Positions 9,597 to 18,439 of a DNA stretch of 64,000 bases are shown piece by piece (positions within the stretch are counted from its first letter, which is position 1; each line of letters starts with the position of its first letter). Under the pieces are notes generated by a model. That model was not told the DNA's origin and made no database searches. It worked only from the letters and a program-made list of their open reading frames with translations. The position numbers and the translations under genes are program-made. The DNA is from Cupriavidus lacunae (lineage in GTDB: Bacteria > Pseudomonadota > Gammaproteobacteria > Burkholderiales > Burkholderiaceae): assembly GCF_003353055.1 (NCBI RefSeq), contig NZ_QKWJ01000002.1:186001-250000 (forward strand), read 5' to 3'.

Positions 9597-9622
9597 GCGC
9601 GCCAGGGTGAAGGCTGGCGCGC
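9597..9622. terminator. Hairpin between amidohydrolase and porin genes
   Basis: Perfect 9-bp inverted repeat GCGCGCCAG / CTGGCGCGC with an 8-nt loop, lying 35 nt after the amidohydrolase stop. No T-run follows, so it is more likely an attenuating or mRNA-stabilising hairpin than a full terminator. Confidence 0.4.
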
Positions 9623-9687
9623 AACCACAAGGCGGAAACAAGGCGGAGCGAAAAGCCTTGAACGCCATCTGTTCTGGGGAGACGCAA

Positions 9688-10827
9688 ATGAAGACGTTGA
9701 GGAAGCTGCCATTGCCGTTCGCACTGCTGACTGCGGTTGGTGTGGCACAGGCTCAGTCTGGCGTTACGATATATGGCGTGGTGGATTCCAATATTGAATT
9801 CGCCACCAATATGAAGAACGCAAGCGGCGGATCGGACAACCGGTTTGCGGTGAACGGTGGCGGCCTGTCTGGCTCGCGCTGGGGCCTGCGCGGCGTCGAA
9901 GACCTGGGCAGAGGCCTACGCGCATTGTTTGTGTTGGAAGGCGGTATCGGCGTGGACACCGGCACAGTGCAGCAAGGTGGACGCTTGTTCGGCCGTCAGG
10001 CGTTTGTCGGCCTGGAGAGTGTCACCTACGGGAAGCTCACCCTTGGCCGTCAATATACCTCGCTGGACGAAGCGCTATCCAACTTCTCGCCTGCTTTTTA
10101 TGCGAACACGTATGAGCCGGTGATTGCCGTGGTAGGGCCGGCATTCCGCGAAGACAACACCGTGAAGTACACCGGTACGTTCGGAGCCCTTACGGTGGGC
10201 GCCCATTGGTCCTTCGGCACCGGCGCGGGCTTTGGCAGCGTGAGCGGTGCCAGCATCGGTGGCTCCGGCGAATCCCCCGGCCAGTTCCGCCGCGATTCCG
10301 GATATGGTGCCCAGATCTCTTATCTGGGCGACGTGTTCGGGGCTACACTCGCCTATGATCAGGTCAACCCGGGCATCAGCAATGGTGCCACGTTCCTTGG
10401 CACCGGCGCGGTCAAGAAGGCCGCCGCGGCTGTCAGCTATGCCATTGGCCCGGCAAAGATCGAGGCAGGGTACCGCTGGGGCAAGTCCAGTACATCCGGG
10501 GCGACGCTGGTGCGCGATGACATCTACTGGGCCGGCGTCGCCTACCAGGTCACGCCCGCCCTTGGCCTGACCGCGGACTACTTTTACCAGACCTTCCACT
10601 CATCGACCTTGCCCGCGCTGCGTCCCCCAGGCAATCCCTGGCAGCTCATGTTTATCGCCGACTACAATTTTTCCAAGCGGACAGACGTGTATTTGACTAC
10701 GGCTTACTCCAAGAATGCCGGCCTGGCCCTGGACACCGCGTCGATTGGCTTCTCCAACGGCTATCCGCTTGGGGGGACCAAGACCAATATGCTCGGCGTC
10801 GCGGTAGGTATCCGGCATAAGTTCTGA
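9688..10827 (+). CDS. Gram-negative porin (OmpC-like, Burkholderiales type)
   Basis: 379-aa outer-membrane porin. The start at 9688 is chosen because it gives a clean signal peptide (basic start, hydrophobic core, cleavage after GVAQA) and has GGGGAGA 6 nt upstream. Mature hallmarks are SGVTIYGVVDSNIEF, the loop GGLSGSRWGLRGVEDLG, LFGRQAFVGL, and the C-terminal SKRTDVYLTTAYSKNAG with terminal GIRHKF ending in Phe for BAM recognition. It should form a trimeric channel letting the aromatic substrate into the periplasm. It is followed by a clear intrinsic terminator, so it probably ends the first transcription unit of the cluster. A second porin of identical length lies at 18537. Confidence 0.95.
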   Translation: MKTLRKLPLPFALLTAVGVAQAQSGVTIYGVVDSNIEFATNMKNASGGSDNRFAVNGGGLSGSRWGLRGVEDLGRGLRALFVLEGGIGVDTGTVQQGGRLFGRQAFVGLESVTYGKLTLGRQYTSLDEALSNFSPAFYANTYEPVIAVVGPAFREDNTVKYTGTFGALTVGAHWSFGTGAGFGSVSGASIGGSGESPGQFRRDSGYGAQISYLGDVFGATLAYDQVNPGISNGATFLGTGAVKKAAAAVSYAIGPAKIEAGYRWGKSSTSGATLVRDDIYWAGVAYQVTPALGLTADYFYQTFHSSTLPALRPPGNPWQLMFIADYNFSKRTDVYLTTAYSKNAGLALDTASIGFSNGYPLGGTKTNMLGVAVGIRHKF

Positions 10828-10850
10828 AGGACTCCCCACCGCAATGTTCA

Positions 10851-10880
10851 AAGGCACCTCACGGTGCCTTTTCCTTTTGC
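10851..10880 (+). terminator. Intrinsic terminator after the porin gene
   Basis: AAGGCACC-TCAC-GGTGCCTT: perfect 8-bp stem with a 4-nt loop followed directly by a T-rich tract (TTTTCCTTTT). It starts 24 nt after the porin stop codon. Confidence 0.9.
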
Positions 10881-11009
10881 CTTCCGTTAAGTCCTCAGAG
10901 GACCGGCCGGGTGCTTTCTGACGTTCAGGTCAGAGTCGGCAACGGCATAGGCGGCCGCTGGTTCGCAGGTGCTCCGCCAGGGGAGGGTAGACCCCGAGCG
11001 CAGTTTACC

Positions 11010-11038
11010 TTGCAAACTTTACGGTCGTGAAATATAGT
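11010..11038 (+). promoter_or_regulatory. Sigma-70-like promoter for the hydrolase gene
   Basis: TTGCAA (11010-11015), 17-nt spacer, TATAGT (11033-11038). It is the best promoter match in the gap between the porin terminator and the hydrolase start at 11136, and leaves a 5' leader of about 90 nt. Confidence 0.65.
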
Positions 11039-11135
11039 GAGTTTAAGCGACGGCGGGCAACGAAGTGGCGCCGCTGTCCGGCAGCGACTCCGCTGTCAGT
11101 TGCGGGCAAACATATGAACCAGGATGGAGTGAGAC

Positions 11136-12875
11136 ATGATTGAGGAGCGCGACGTCACAGTAACCATGCGAGACGGCACACGTCTCGCGGTCGACGTCTA
11201 TCGACCGGACGGCGATGGCAGGTATCCAGTGCTGTATGCCTCAGCACTGCACAACAAGGATCTTCAGGGTCCGGACATTGCCGATGTGCTGCCACCACAG
11301 CCCGCGCATGCTCCGCTCTGGTTCGGGCCGATTGAAGCAGGGGACACCCGCCGCTTTATCGCCAATGGCTATGTGCATGTCATCGCTCAGCCCAGGGGCT
11401 CCGCGAAGTCCGAAGGACATTACGGTGAAGAGAACACCGACCATTACGACATGATCGAATGGATCACGCAGCAGCCGTGGGCGGATGGCAATGTGGGGAT
11501 GGTCGGTATCTCAGGTTTTGCCGGAGAACAATGGCGTGCCGCGGCGCAGGGGCACCCCGCGCTCAAGGCCATCTTCCCGTACGACGCCTGCAGCGCCTAC
11601 GGCGGCATGTTTGGATTTCGCGACTTCAATCCCGGTGGCGTGATTCATACCTTTCCGTACTTGCTTGACGTCTTCAGTACCGTGCACGAATCGCGCAGTC
11701 TGCCGGGCAAGCTGCCGGAGGAGCAGGAGGAACTCTGGCGCGCGGCCATGGCCAATCCCGACTACAAGATGTATATCAACCTGTACAACATCCTGACGCA
11801 GAAGGGGCAGCGGACATGGGTGATGTACCACATCATGACGAACCCCTGGGAGCCGGAGGGAACGATCGAGCGGGCCGAGGATACTTTCAAGTCGATCAAG
11901 ATCCCGTTTTATACCGGTTCCGGAGCTTACGCATACACCTACAAGCTGCATTGGCTGGGCGCCCAGAATTACTTCAAGAACGTCAAACAGCCAAGAAAGC
12001 TGCTCTTCACCGGGCCAGCGCACCTGGAGCGACCATTCCATCAGTACCACGACGAGGTCATTCGCTGGTACGACTACTGGCTCAAGGGTATCGACACCGC
12101 CATCATGGATGAACCGCCGGTCCGATATTGGGTCATGGGCGCCAACGAATGGCGTACCGGCAGCGATTGGCCGTTGCCTGAAACGCAATGGACCAAGTAC
12201 TACCTTTCCAGCTGGGAGAAGCTGACTGCGGAGGCGCCGCGGCCGGGCCGCGAGGTCGGCAATGCGCAGCGAGAGCCCGATGTCTTCTCGCAAATGCCGC
12301 TCAAGATGACCTCGAAGGTCGAGCGCTTGCGATACATGACGGATCCGCTCCCGCACGACGTTCTGCTTGCCGGCCCGATTTCCCTGACGCTCTACGCGGA
12401 AATCGATCAGACCGACACGAACTGGATTGTGGTGCTGAAGGATGTGGGCCCGGACGTATCGGTAGTCACTGCACGCGTTGGTGAACGAACCGTACCAGAT
12501 ACGTTGCCGGAACGGGAACTCACTCGTGGATGGCTGAAAGCGTCATATCGGGAAACGGACCCTGACCGATCCACGCCCGGAGAGCCGTTCCACAAGCTGA
12601 CGAAGGACTCGATCAAGCCTGTTACGCCAGGCGAGATCGTCAAGTATGAGATTCAGGTGCTGGCAACGGCCAACCAGTTCAAGGCCGGGCATCGCATCTG
12701 CATCGAGATCTGCAGCCTCGACGCGCCCACGGGTACCGGGGCAATGACGGATGTTGAGTACATTCCATACCACGTCTGCAGCAGCAACACGGTCACCCAC
12801 AAGATATACCGGGACGCGGATCGCCCGTCCCACCTGCTGCTGCCGTTGATTCCGCTCGAAAAGCAGGCTTCCTGA
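11136..12875 (+). CDS. CocE/NonD family (X-Pro dipeptidyl-peptidase S15-type) hydrolase
   Basis: 579-aa alpha/beta hydrolase. The N-terminal catalytic domain opens with DVTVTMRDGTRLAVDVYRP, typical of the CocE/S15 family, and carries the nucleophile elbow VGISGFAG with Ser126. A basic loop AQPRGSAKSEG precedes it. The C-terminal jelly-roll (xPro peptidase C) domain covers roughly residues 330-570. Family members hydrolyse esters (cocaine esterase), glutaryl-7-ACA amides or X-Pro peptides (known). In this cluster an ester or amide hydrolase that releases the aromatic acid would fit, but that is inference. GGATGGAGTGAG supplies the ribosome site. The crotonase gene follows 76 nt later. Confidence 0.88.
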   Translation: MIEERDVTVTMRDGTRLAVDVYRPDGDGRYPVLYASALHNKDLQGPDIADVLPPQPAHAPLWFGPIEAGDTRRFIANGYVHVIAQPRGSAKSEGHYGEENTDHYDMIEWITQQPWADGNVGMVGISGFAGEQWRAAAQGHPALKAIFPYDACSAYGGMFGFRDFNPGGVIHTFPYLLDVFSTVHESRSLPGKLPEEQEELWRAAMANPDYKMYINLYNILTQKGQRTWVMYHIMTNPWEPEGTIERAEDTFKSIKIPFYTGSGAYAYTYKLHWLGAQNYFKNVKQPRKLLFTGPAHLERPFHQYHDEVIRWYDYWLKGIDTAIMDEPPVRYWVMGANEWRTGSDWPLPETQWTKYYLSSWEKLTAEAPRPGREVGNAQREPDVFSQMPLKMTSKVERLRYMTDPLPHDVLLAGPISLTLYAEIDQTDTNWIVVLKDVGPDVSVVTARVGERTVPDTLPERELTRGWLKASYRETDPDRSTPGEPFHKLTKDSIKPVTPGEIVKYEIQVLATANQFKAGHRICIEICSLDAPTGTGAMTDVEYIPYHVCSSNTVTHKIYRDADRPSHLLLPLIPLEKQAS

Positions 12876-12951
12876 GCTCTGTTTCGTTCATCGAACTTAT
12901 TAGCGCAGAAATGAATAGCGTTGGCATTACGTCATACCAAAGGACCAGGTC

Positions 12952-13740
12952 ATGAAGAGCATCCGATTTGAATGCAATGGAAGCGTCGGGAACATCGTAC
13001 TCGCGAATCCGCCATACAACCGTCTGGACACGCGTTTTGCCCAGTGCCTCGAGGAAGCCGTGCACGAAGCCAGCGAAGCCGATATCCGGGTGCTTGTGGT
13101 TCGCGCCGAAGGGCCGAACTTCAGCCTGGGCGGCGAGGTCCGTGAATGGCCCGGAAAGGACCTGAACTGGTTCCGCACCTTCGTCGCGCACGTCAACAGG
13201 TCCTATCGCGCAGTCGAGGCGCTGCGCGTCCCGACCGTGGCGGTCGTGCAAGGCGCTGCATTCGGTGGCGGCCTTGAACTTGCGCTGAGCTGTGACTTCA
13301 TCGTCGCGGCAAGTGACGCGCAGTTCCAATGCGTTGAGGTGACGACGGCGATGCTGCCGATTGCGGGAGCACTCCAACGGCTTGCGGAGCGCGTGGGCCG
13401 TAGCCGGGCATCGCGTTTCGCCATGCTGGGCGAACCCATTCCCGGCAGCCTGGCGGGAGAACTCGGGATTGCTACACACGTGGCAGAACCTGATTCGCTT
13501 GAACGCGTCGCGGCTGACCTCGTTGCCCGGCTGGCGGATGGACCAACGCTTTCCTACGCCGCGACTCGCACGCTCCTGAAGGCCTGGTCGAGCGGCGGTG
13601 TTGCCGGCGCCGATACGGTGATGCTGGATGTGACCATGGGCTTATACAACACCGAGGATGCGATCCGGGGATTTGCCAGCACCGCCAAGGCATTCGATGC
13701 AGACCAGGTGCCGCCTGATCTGGTCTTCCACGGAAAATAA
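12952..13740 (+). CDS. Enoyl-CoA hydratase/isomerase (crotonase) family protein
   Basis: 262-aa crotonase fold. The oxyanion-hole strands are LVVRAEGPNFSLGGEV and VVQGAAFGGGLELALSCDF. Both acidic positions used by true hydratases are occupied (Glu in GGGLELA and Glu in QCVEVTTAMLP), so a hydratase or hydrolase activity is possible. The C-terminal helices are complete. Its presence between a hydrolase and an aromatic hydroxylase suggests that part of the pathway runs through a CoA thioester, yet no CoA ligase is encoded in this cluster, which is odd. A start at 12952 follows GGACCAGGTC, a weak ribosome site. A terminator-like hairpin follows at 13819. Confidence 0.88.
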   Translation: MKSIRFECNGSVGNIVLANPPYNRLDTRFAQCLEEAVHEASEADIRVLVVRAEGPNFSLGGEVREWPGKDLNWFRTFVAHVNRSYRAVEALRVPTVAVVQGAAFGGGLELALSCDFIVAASDAQFQCVEVTTAMLPIAGALQRLAERVGRSRASRFAMLGEPIPGSLAGELGIATHVAEPDSLERVAADLVARLADGPTLSYAATRTLLKAWSSGGVAGADTVMLDVTMGLYNTEDAIRGFASTAKAFDADQVPPDLVFHGK

Positions 13741-13818
13741 TGGGAGCTTTTGGTTGCAGGAACGTGTGACAGCCCATCGCGTTCACAGCGATCAACTGCC
13801 GCTACCGCTTTGTCTGGC

Positions 13819-13866
13819 GCAGCACACGAGACCGTGGGCTCCTTTTTGTGTGCTGCCTCTTTTTCA
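13819..13866 (+). terminator. Terminator-like hairpin after the crotonase gene
   Basis: Perfect 9-bp arms GCAGCACAC (13819-13827) and GTGTGCTGC (13848-13856) enclose a 20-nt loop and are followed by CTCTTTTTC. It lies in the 310-nt gap between the crotonase and monooxygenase genes; nothing else coding is seen in that gap. Confidence 0.55.
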
Positions 13867-14050
13867 CGGAAGAACTTAAGTCCACGGGCCCACCAGTCAT
13901 CAGGAGCGGGTCGGCGTTGGCCGGGCACTGACAAGGCCGGCGAGTCACCAGGAAGAAGCAATGCGCCCCCCCGCAATGGTCGGTGAGGCATGTATATAGC
14001 CGCCCCAGGATGAGAAATGGCGACGGCACTTATATCGTAGGAGATGAGGT

Positions 14051-15805
14051 ATGCCAGAAGTAAAGACAGATGTGCTGATCGTTGGAACGGGCCCGGCTGG
14101 CTCCGCCTGTGCCGCACTGCTCTCGACATACGGCATCGAGAATATGGTCATCAACAACTATCGCTGGCTGGCCAACACGCCACGAGCGCACATCACAAAC
14201 CTGCGCACGATGGAGGTTCTCCGCGATCTTGGCAAGGACGTAGAGCAGGAAGCTTACCTGCACGCGACCGATGAAGACCTGATGGGCGGAACGGTATTCT
14301 GTGAGAGTCTCGTCGGAGAGGAGATCGGTCGCGTGCCAAGCTGGGGCGCGCACCCGCTTTCGAGGGCAGAGCGCAGGCTGTCGAGTCCCGCGAAGATGAA
14401 CGATCTTCCGCAGACGTTCATGGAGCCGCTGCTGTTCAAGACGGCTTGCGCTCGCGGTACCCAGGCACGGATGAGTACAGAATACCTGAGTCATACGCAG
14501 ACCGACGATGGTGTGGTTACGCAATGCCTCGACAAGTTGAGCGGAGAGGAATTCACCGTCCGTTCAAAGTACCTGGTCGGCGCGGATGGGGGGAACTCGC
14601 GGGTCGCAAAGAACGCCGGTCTGCCATTCGAAGGACAGATGGGTGTGCGAGGGTCCATGAATATCTGGTTCCGCGCCGATTTGTCTGAGTTTGTCGCGCA
14701 TCGACCCGCCGTTCTGTATCCGATCATGCAGCCGGGCGCCGAAGTGGGCGGGATCGGCATGGGACTGATTCGTATGGTCAGACCCTGGCACGAATGGTTG
14801 ATTGTCTGGGGTTATGACATCAACGAGCCAACCCCCGTCGTCGACCAAGCGAGGGCTACTGAGATCGCCCGCCAGTTGGTGGGAAAGCCGGATCTCGAGA
14901 TCGAACTGCTGGGCACCAGTACATGGACGGTGAACAATATGTATGCGACCCGCATGCAGGACGGGCGCGTGTTTTGCATGGGCGATGCCACCCACCGGCA
15001 CCCGCCGTCCGGCGGGCTCGGGTCCAATACTTCGATTCAGGACGCATTCAATCTTGCCTGGAAACTTGCGGCAGTGATCAAAGGGCAGGCCGGAGAAGCT
15101 CTTCTGGAAAGCTATTCGACGGAGCGCGCCCCGATTGCAAAGCAGATAGTCACGCGCGCAAACCAGTCGATTGCCGAGTTTGCGCCGCTCTATAACGCGC
15201 TCGGCATTGCCGAATCGACGGATGCGGAAGTCATGCAGTCCAATATGCATGCCCGCAGTCAGGCAACCAAGGCCGCGGAAAAGCAGCGTGAGGCAATTCG
15301 TGAAGCCCTGGTGCTCAAGCGATATGAGCTGGACGCCCAAGGGGTGGAGATGAACCAGCGGTACCGTTCAGGCGCGGTGGCAACTGACGGGAGCACCGAA
15401 CCCGCCTTCGAGCGCGACCCGGAGCTGTACTACCAGTCGACAACCTACCCGGGTGCCCGGCTACCGCATGCGTGGGTGTTTGACGCGCGCGGTCGGCAGC
15501 ATTCAACACTGGACCTGACCGGCCACGGTCGTTTTTCCATCCTCACTGGTGTGGGAGGTGAAGCATGGGTGGAGGCTGCCTTCGAGGTGGGCAAGAAGCT
15601 GGGCGTACAGATAGACGTGCGCATTATTGGCCCGCGCCAGCAGTACGCAGACCACACCGGCGATTGGGCTCGCGCCCGCGAAATCGGTGACAGTGGCTGC
15701 GTGTTGACACGCCCCGACCATCACGTCGCCTGGCGTAGCTTTGCTTTGCCGGCGGACCCCGTCGCAGATCTGCTCCAGGTAATGCTTGGCGTGCTTTCTA
15801 GATAA
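14051..15805 (+). CDS. FAD-dependent aromatic monooxygenase (TfdB/PheA-like)
   Basis: 584-aa single-component flavin hydroxylase. The N-terminal Rossmann motif is DVLIVGTGPAGSACAALLS; the second FAD motif is GRVFCMGDATHRHPPSGG followed by GSNTSIQDAFNLAWKLA. The C-terminal thioredoxin-like domain (about residues 440-584) is typical of the phenol 2-monooxygenase/2,4-dichlorophenol 6-monooxygenase group. Such enzymes insert one hydroxyl ortho to a phenolic OH using NADPH and O2 (known). With the adjacent hydroxyquinol-type dioxygenase it should turn a phenol or resorcinol into the ring-cleavage substrate (inference). The dioxygenase gene starts 86 nt downstream. GGAG precedes the ATG. Confidence 0.93.
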   Translation: MPEVKTDVLIVGTGPAGSACAALLSTYGIENMVINNYRWLANTPRAHITNLRTMEVLRDLGKDVEQEAYLHATDEDLMGGTVFCESLVGEEIGRVPSWGAHPLSRAERRLSSPAKMNDLPQTFMEPLLFKTACARGTQARMSTEYLSHTQTDDGVVTQCLDKLSGEEFTVRSKYLVGADGGNSRVAKNAGLPFEGQMGVRGSMNIWFRADLSEFVAHRPAVLYPIMQPGAEVGGIGMGLIRMVRPWHEWLIVWGYDINEPTPVVDQARATEIARQLVGKPDLEIELLGTSTWTVNNMYATRMQDGRVFCMGDATHRHPPSGGLGSNTSIQDAFNLAWKLAAVIKGQAGEALLESYSTERAPIAKQIVTRANQSIAEFAPLYNALGIAESTDAEVMQSNMHARSQATKAAEKQREAIREALVLKRYELDAQGVEMNQRYRSGAVATDGSTEPAFERDPELYYQSTTYPGARLPHAWVFDARGRQHSTLDLTGHGRFSILTGVGGEAWVEAAFEVGKKLGVQIDVRIIGPRQQYADHTGDWARAREIGDSGCVLTRPDHHVAWRSFALPADPVADLLQVMLGVLSR

Positions 15806-15891
15806 TGGCGTCGGTATGACTGTGATGGATGACGATGCAGCGCTGCGCTGCATCCTTGAGTAATCGGTAGCAAGGAAATCGAAGGCAGACG

Positions 15892-16776
15892 ATGCGCAAC
15901 ATTGACGAAGACACCATTACGCACGCGGTGCTTGCAGCAATGTCAAAGTGCAGGGACGACAGGTTGCTGACCGTGATGACCAGTCTGGTCCGGCATTTGC
16001 ATTCCTTTGCAAGGGAGGTAACGCTTACCGAGGAGGAGTGGGCGCATGCCATCAGCTTCCTCACCGACGTTGGCCATATTACCGACGAACGACGTCAGGA
16101 GTTCGTGCTCCTGTCCGACACCCTCGGGCTTTCAATGCTGGTGACGACGCAGAACAATCGCAAGCCTGCGGAATGTACCGAAGCCACGGTACTTGGGCCA
16201 TTCTTTGTCAAAGGTGCGCCCGAGTACAAGAACGGCGATGATATGTCCAACGGTGCAAAGGGGCGTCCGTGCTTTGTCTCGGGGCAGGTACGAGGCCTCT
16301 TTGGGGAGCCCTTGGCAGATGCGGAGATCGAAGTCTGGCAGTCCGACGAGAACGGCTTCTACGACGTACAGTATGCCGATCCACTTGAGCAAGGCGGAGA
16401 GTTTCAGGCGCGTGGCCGCCTGAGCACGCTGCCAGATGGGCGCTTTCACTTCCGCTCCATTCTGCCGGAGGCGTACCCGATTCCCCATGATGGTCCGGTC
16501 GGCCGAATGCTTGATGCGCTTGGCCGGCATCCGTGGCGGCCAGCGCATCTGCACTTCTGGATCAAGGCGCCCGGTTACGAGCCGCTGATCACTCATGTGT
16601 TCCGCAATGGAGATAAATACCTGGATTCGGATGCAGTGTTCGGTGTGCGCTCGTCCCTGGTTGTCGATTGGATCGAGCACCCGCCTGGTGTTGCGCCCGA
16701 CGGTGTCACGGTGACAACACCGTTCTTTACGCTTGATTACGACTTCGTTCTGAATCCGGCAGAGGAGCGCCAGTAA
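15892..16776 (+). CDS. Intradiol ring-cleavage dioxygenase, hydroxyquinol 1,2-dioxygenase-like
   Basis: 294-aa non-haem Fe(III) dioxygenase. The N-terminal dimerisation helices (FLTDVGHITDERRQEF) and catalytic beta core are intact. Iron ligands are most likely Tyr157 in GFYDVQ, Tyr195 in LPEAYPIP, and His219 and His221 in WRPAHLHFWI; the last three lie exactly two positions before those of the Nocardioides hydroxyquinol enzyme (recalled). GFYDVQ and the length of about 290 favour hydroxyquinol over plain catechol enzymes. It opens hydroxyquinol to maleylacetate. No maleylacetate reductase is encoded in the window, so that step must be supplied elsewhere. Confidence 0.93.
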   Translation: MRNIDEDTITHAVLAAMSKCRDDRLLTVMTSLVRHLHSFAREVTLTEEEWAHAISFLTDVGHITDERRQEFVLLSDTLGLSMLVTTQNNRKPAECTEATVLGPFFVKGAPEYKNGDDMSNGAKGRPCFVSGQVRGLFGEPLADAEIEVWQSDENGFYDVQYADPLEQGGEFQARGRLSTLPDGRFHFRSILPEAYPIPHDGPVGRMLDALGRHPWRPAHLHFWIKAPGYEPLITHVFRNGDKYLDSDAVFGVRSSLVVDWIEHPPGVAPDGVTVTTPFFTLDYDFVLNPAEERQ

Positions 16777-16885
16777 ACCGGGCTGCGAGGTCGGAGCCTT
16801 CGGCCACGTGGGGCCGCTGAATACCGCACCGGGATATGACCCGCTGATGCAGACGTTCGGGTCTTCTCGATGAGGGGAGCGCCGG

Positions 16886-17365
16886 CTATTCGATCGGCGG
16901 TGCTTCCGGTGTCGGGGAAAAGTGGTGCTGCAGAATCTGCCACACCCCCAGGCGTCTGACCAGCACCCAAGTCGTCCGCAGTGCCGCGTCGGTTTCGCGC
17001 CCGTCTGCGAGCACGAAGCGGAAGTTTGCATGCCCCTGCGCCAGCAGCGTATCCGCGCCAAGCTCGACCAGGGTCTGGTCGGCCAGGGACATCGATGCCG
17101 AACGCAGCGTCCCGGTGTACGAGGCAAAGTACCCCAGGATCGCCGCCTGGCCCACCGCGTGGCCCGGGCGGCCCCCAAAGAACAGGGCTTCGGGCGCGTA
17201 CAGCGCGGTCAGCGCGTCGGCGTTCCATGTCAGTGCGGCGGTGTTCCAGCGGCGCTCGACGTCTTGCAGGACGGCCTGCGCGCGCGCGGCGTTGGTGCTT
17301 GTGGCGTGGTGTTCGGTCATGGTTGCCATGTCATTGCCTGGCGCGGCCCGCGCGTTCCCGGCCAT
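16886..17365 (-). CDS. SnoaL/NTF2-like (SgcJ/EcaC, DUF4440-type) protein
   Basis: 159-aa small cone-shaped NTF2 fold. Recognisable elements are the helix RWNTAALTWNADALTALYAP, the strand EALFFGG, and the C-terminal strands LRTTWVLVRRLGVWQILQHHFSPTP. Such proteins are of diverse or unknown function (isomerases, polyketide hydroxylase partners, stress proteins). The N-terminal 12 residues lack family similarity, so translation may begin at 17329 or 17320. It faces the dioxygenase gene tail to tail. A promoter with TTGAGC and TAGCAT lies upstream at 17390-17419 and carries the conserved operator seen before several island genes. Confidence 0.82.
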   Translation of the reverse strand: MAGNARAAPGNDMATMTEHHATSTNAARAQAVLQDVERRWNTAALTWNADALTALYAPEALFFGGRPGHAVGQAAILGYFASYTGTLRSASMSLADQTLVELGADTLLAQGHANFRFVLADGRETDAALRTTWVLVRRLGVWQILQHHFSPTPEAPPIE

Positions 17366-17389
17366 GCCTTCCTTGTGGCTTTGCGGACA

Positions 17390-17450
17390 ATGCTACGACG
17401 ATGACGCCCGCCAGCTCAACCGCAAAGACAGGGAGTTCCGTACCTTGGAA
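17390..17450 (-). promoter_or_regulatory. Island-type promoter with conserved upstream box (for the NTF2-like gene)
   Basis: Read on the minus strand: box TTCCAAGGTACGGAA (17450-17436), 16 nt, TTGAGC (17419-17414), 18 nt, TAGCAT (17395-17390). The same box-to-minus-10 distance recurs at eight other places in the window. The -10 ends 24 nt before the longest possible start codon of the NTF2-like gene. Confidence 0.55.
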
Positions 17451-18276
17451 CGCCATGGCGTGGGCGCCCCGGGGGAGCTTGCCGAGATGTTTCAAAGTAC
17501 GGGAGAGTTCGCGCAGTACGATTGGCAATTTTCCTGAGGTACAGCATAGTGAACGCGTGCATGCCAGAAGTCGGTAGCCGTTGTCTCCATGCTCGCCTCA
17601 GCGAGCTTATGCCCCGTACGGCTCGCCGCGGGGCTCTTTTTTTCGCGCGATTGTCTAAGCCTTCACCGATACCGAACGCATCCGCAAGGTGCTGCGCGTT
17701 CGCGCTGATCGTGACGTGTGCGGCCTTCGCCGGTGGGTTGGGCGATTCCTGCTGCTTGCTATACCGCAGCGCCTCGACCAGCAGCGCGAACCCTGATGAG
17801 GCGTGGCGCCGGTTGGCGCAGTACAGGTGATAGCCCTCGAATGTCTTGCGCCAGTCGCCCAGCACCTGGACGAGCCGCCCCGATGCGACCTGCTCAGTGA
17901 CGTATGCCTCGGGCAGATAGGCGAGGCCGACGCCCGCCACGGCGGCATCGCGTATCGGCGTGATGCTGTTGAACACCATCGGTCCGTCGACCTTGATGCG
18001 ATGCTCCTTGCCCGCCTTCATGAAGGTCCAGGGCAGAAACTCGCCATGCGTGGGCAGCCGCAGGTTGAGACAGGCGTGCGCGACCAGGTCAGGAGGCCGC
18101 TTCGGTGCCGCATGCCTTGCGAAATAGGACGGTGCACCGGCCACGGTCATGGGAATGTCCGGTCCGATCCGCACTGCGATCATGTCTTTTGCCACCAGCC
18201 GGCCGCGCCGTACGCCGGCATCGAAGCGACCGCTGACGATGTCGGTCAGGCCATAGTCAATGTGATCTCGACGTTA
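17416..18276 (-). pseudogene. LysR family regulator remnant (effector domain only)
   Basis: The frame from 18195 encodes the second half of a LysR protein: VAKDMIAVRIGPDIPMTVAG, SYFARHAAPKRPPDL and AVAGVGLAYLPEAYV. In-frame codons upstream of 18195 continue the homology (DYGLTDIVSGRFDAGVRRG), and a further VEIT block sits in another frame, consistent with one deleted base near 18260. The homology then stops abruptly at about 18276: the whole helix-turn-helix and linker are missing. At the other end the family similarity ends near 17746 and the open frame merely runs on to 17416 through unrelated DNA. It cannot act as a DNA-binding regulator. Confidence 0.75.
17490..17550 (+). promoter_or_regulatory. 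Orphan island-type promoter
   Basis: Box TTTCAAAGTACGGGA (17490-17504), 17 nt, TTGGCA (17522-17527), 17 nt, CATAGT (17545-17550). It matches the layout of the other island promoters exactly but no plus-strand gene follows, only the inverted LysR remnant. It probably marks a gene that was lost. Confidence 0.5.
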
Positions 18277-18439
18277 AGAAGCCTTCCTTATAGTGATAAG
18301 CAAATCGTGGAGGATTATCACTGGAGGTTCCAGCCCTGCGACGGTTTGTGGCCCGAAATGTCGAGCAAAAAAATGCGCCTGGTCGCACTATTACGCGCGA
18401 GCAGGCGCCAGTTTCCCTTTACTTCTTCACTTCTTCTTG

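Noticed and set aside
7180-16776. Assigning the gra (gamma-resorcylate) gene names to the aromatic cluster
   Set aside because: The decarboxylase and ring-cleavage parts fit, but the hydroxylase type, the extra hydrolase and crotonase and the missing maleylacetate reductase do not allow a specific claim.
17416-18195. Functional LysR regulator
   Set aside because: The helix-turn-helix is absent, the upstream part is frameshifted and then missing, and the C-terminal third of the frame has no family similarity.
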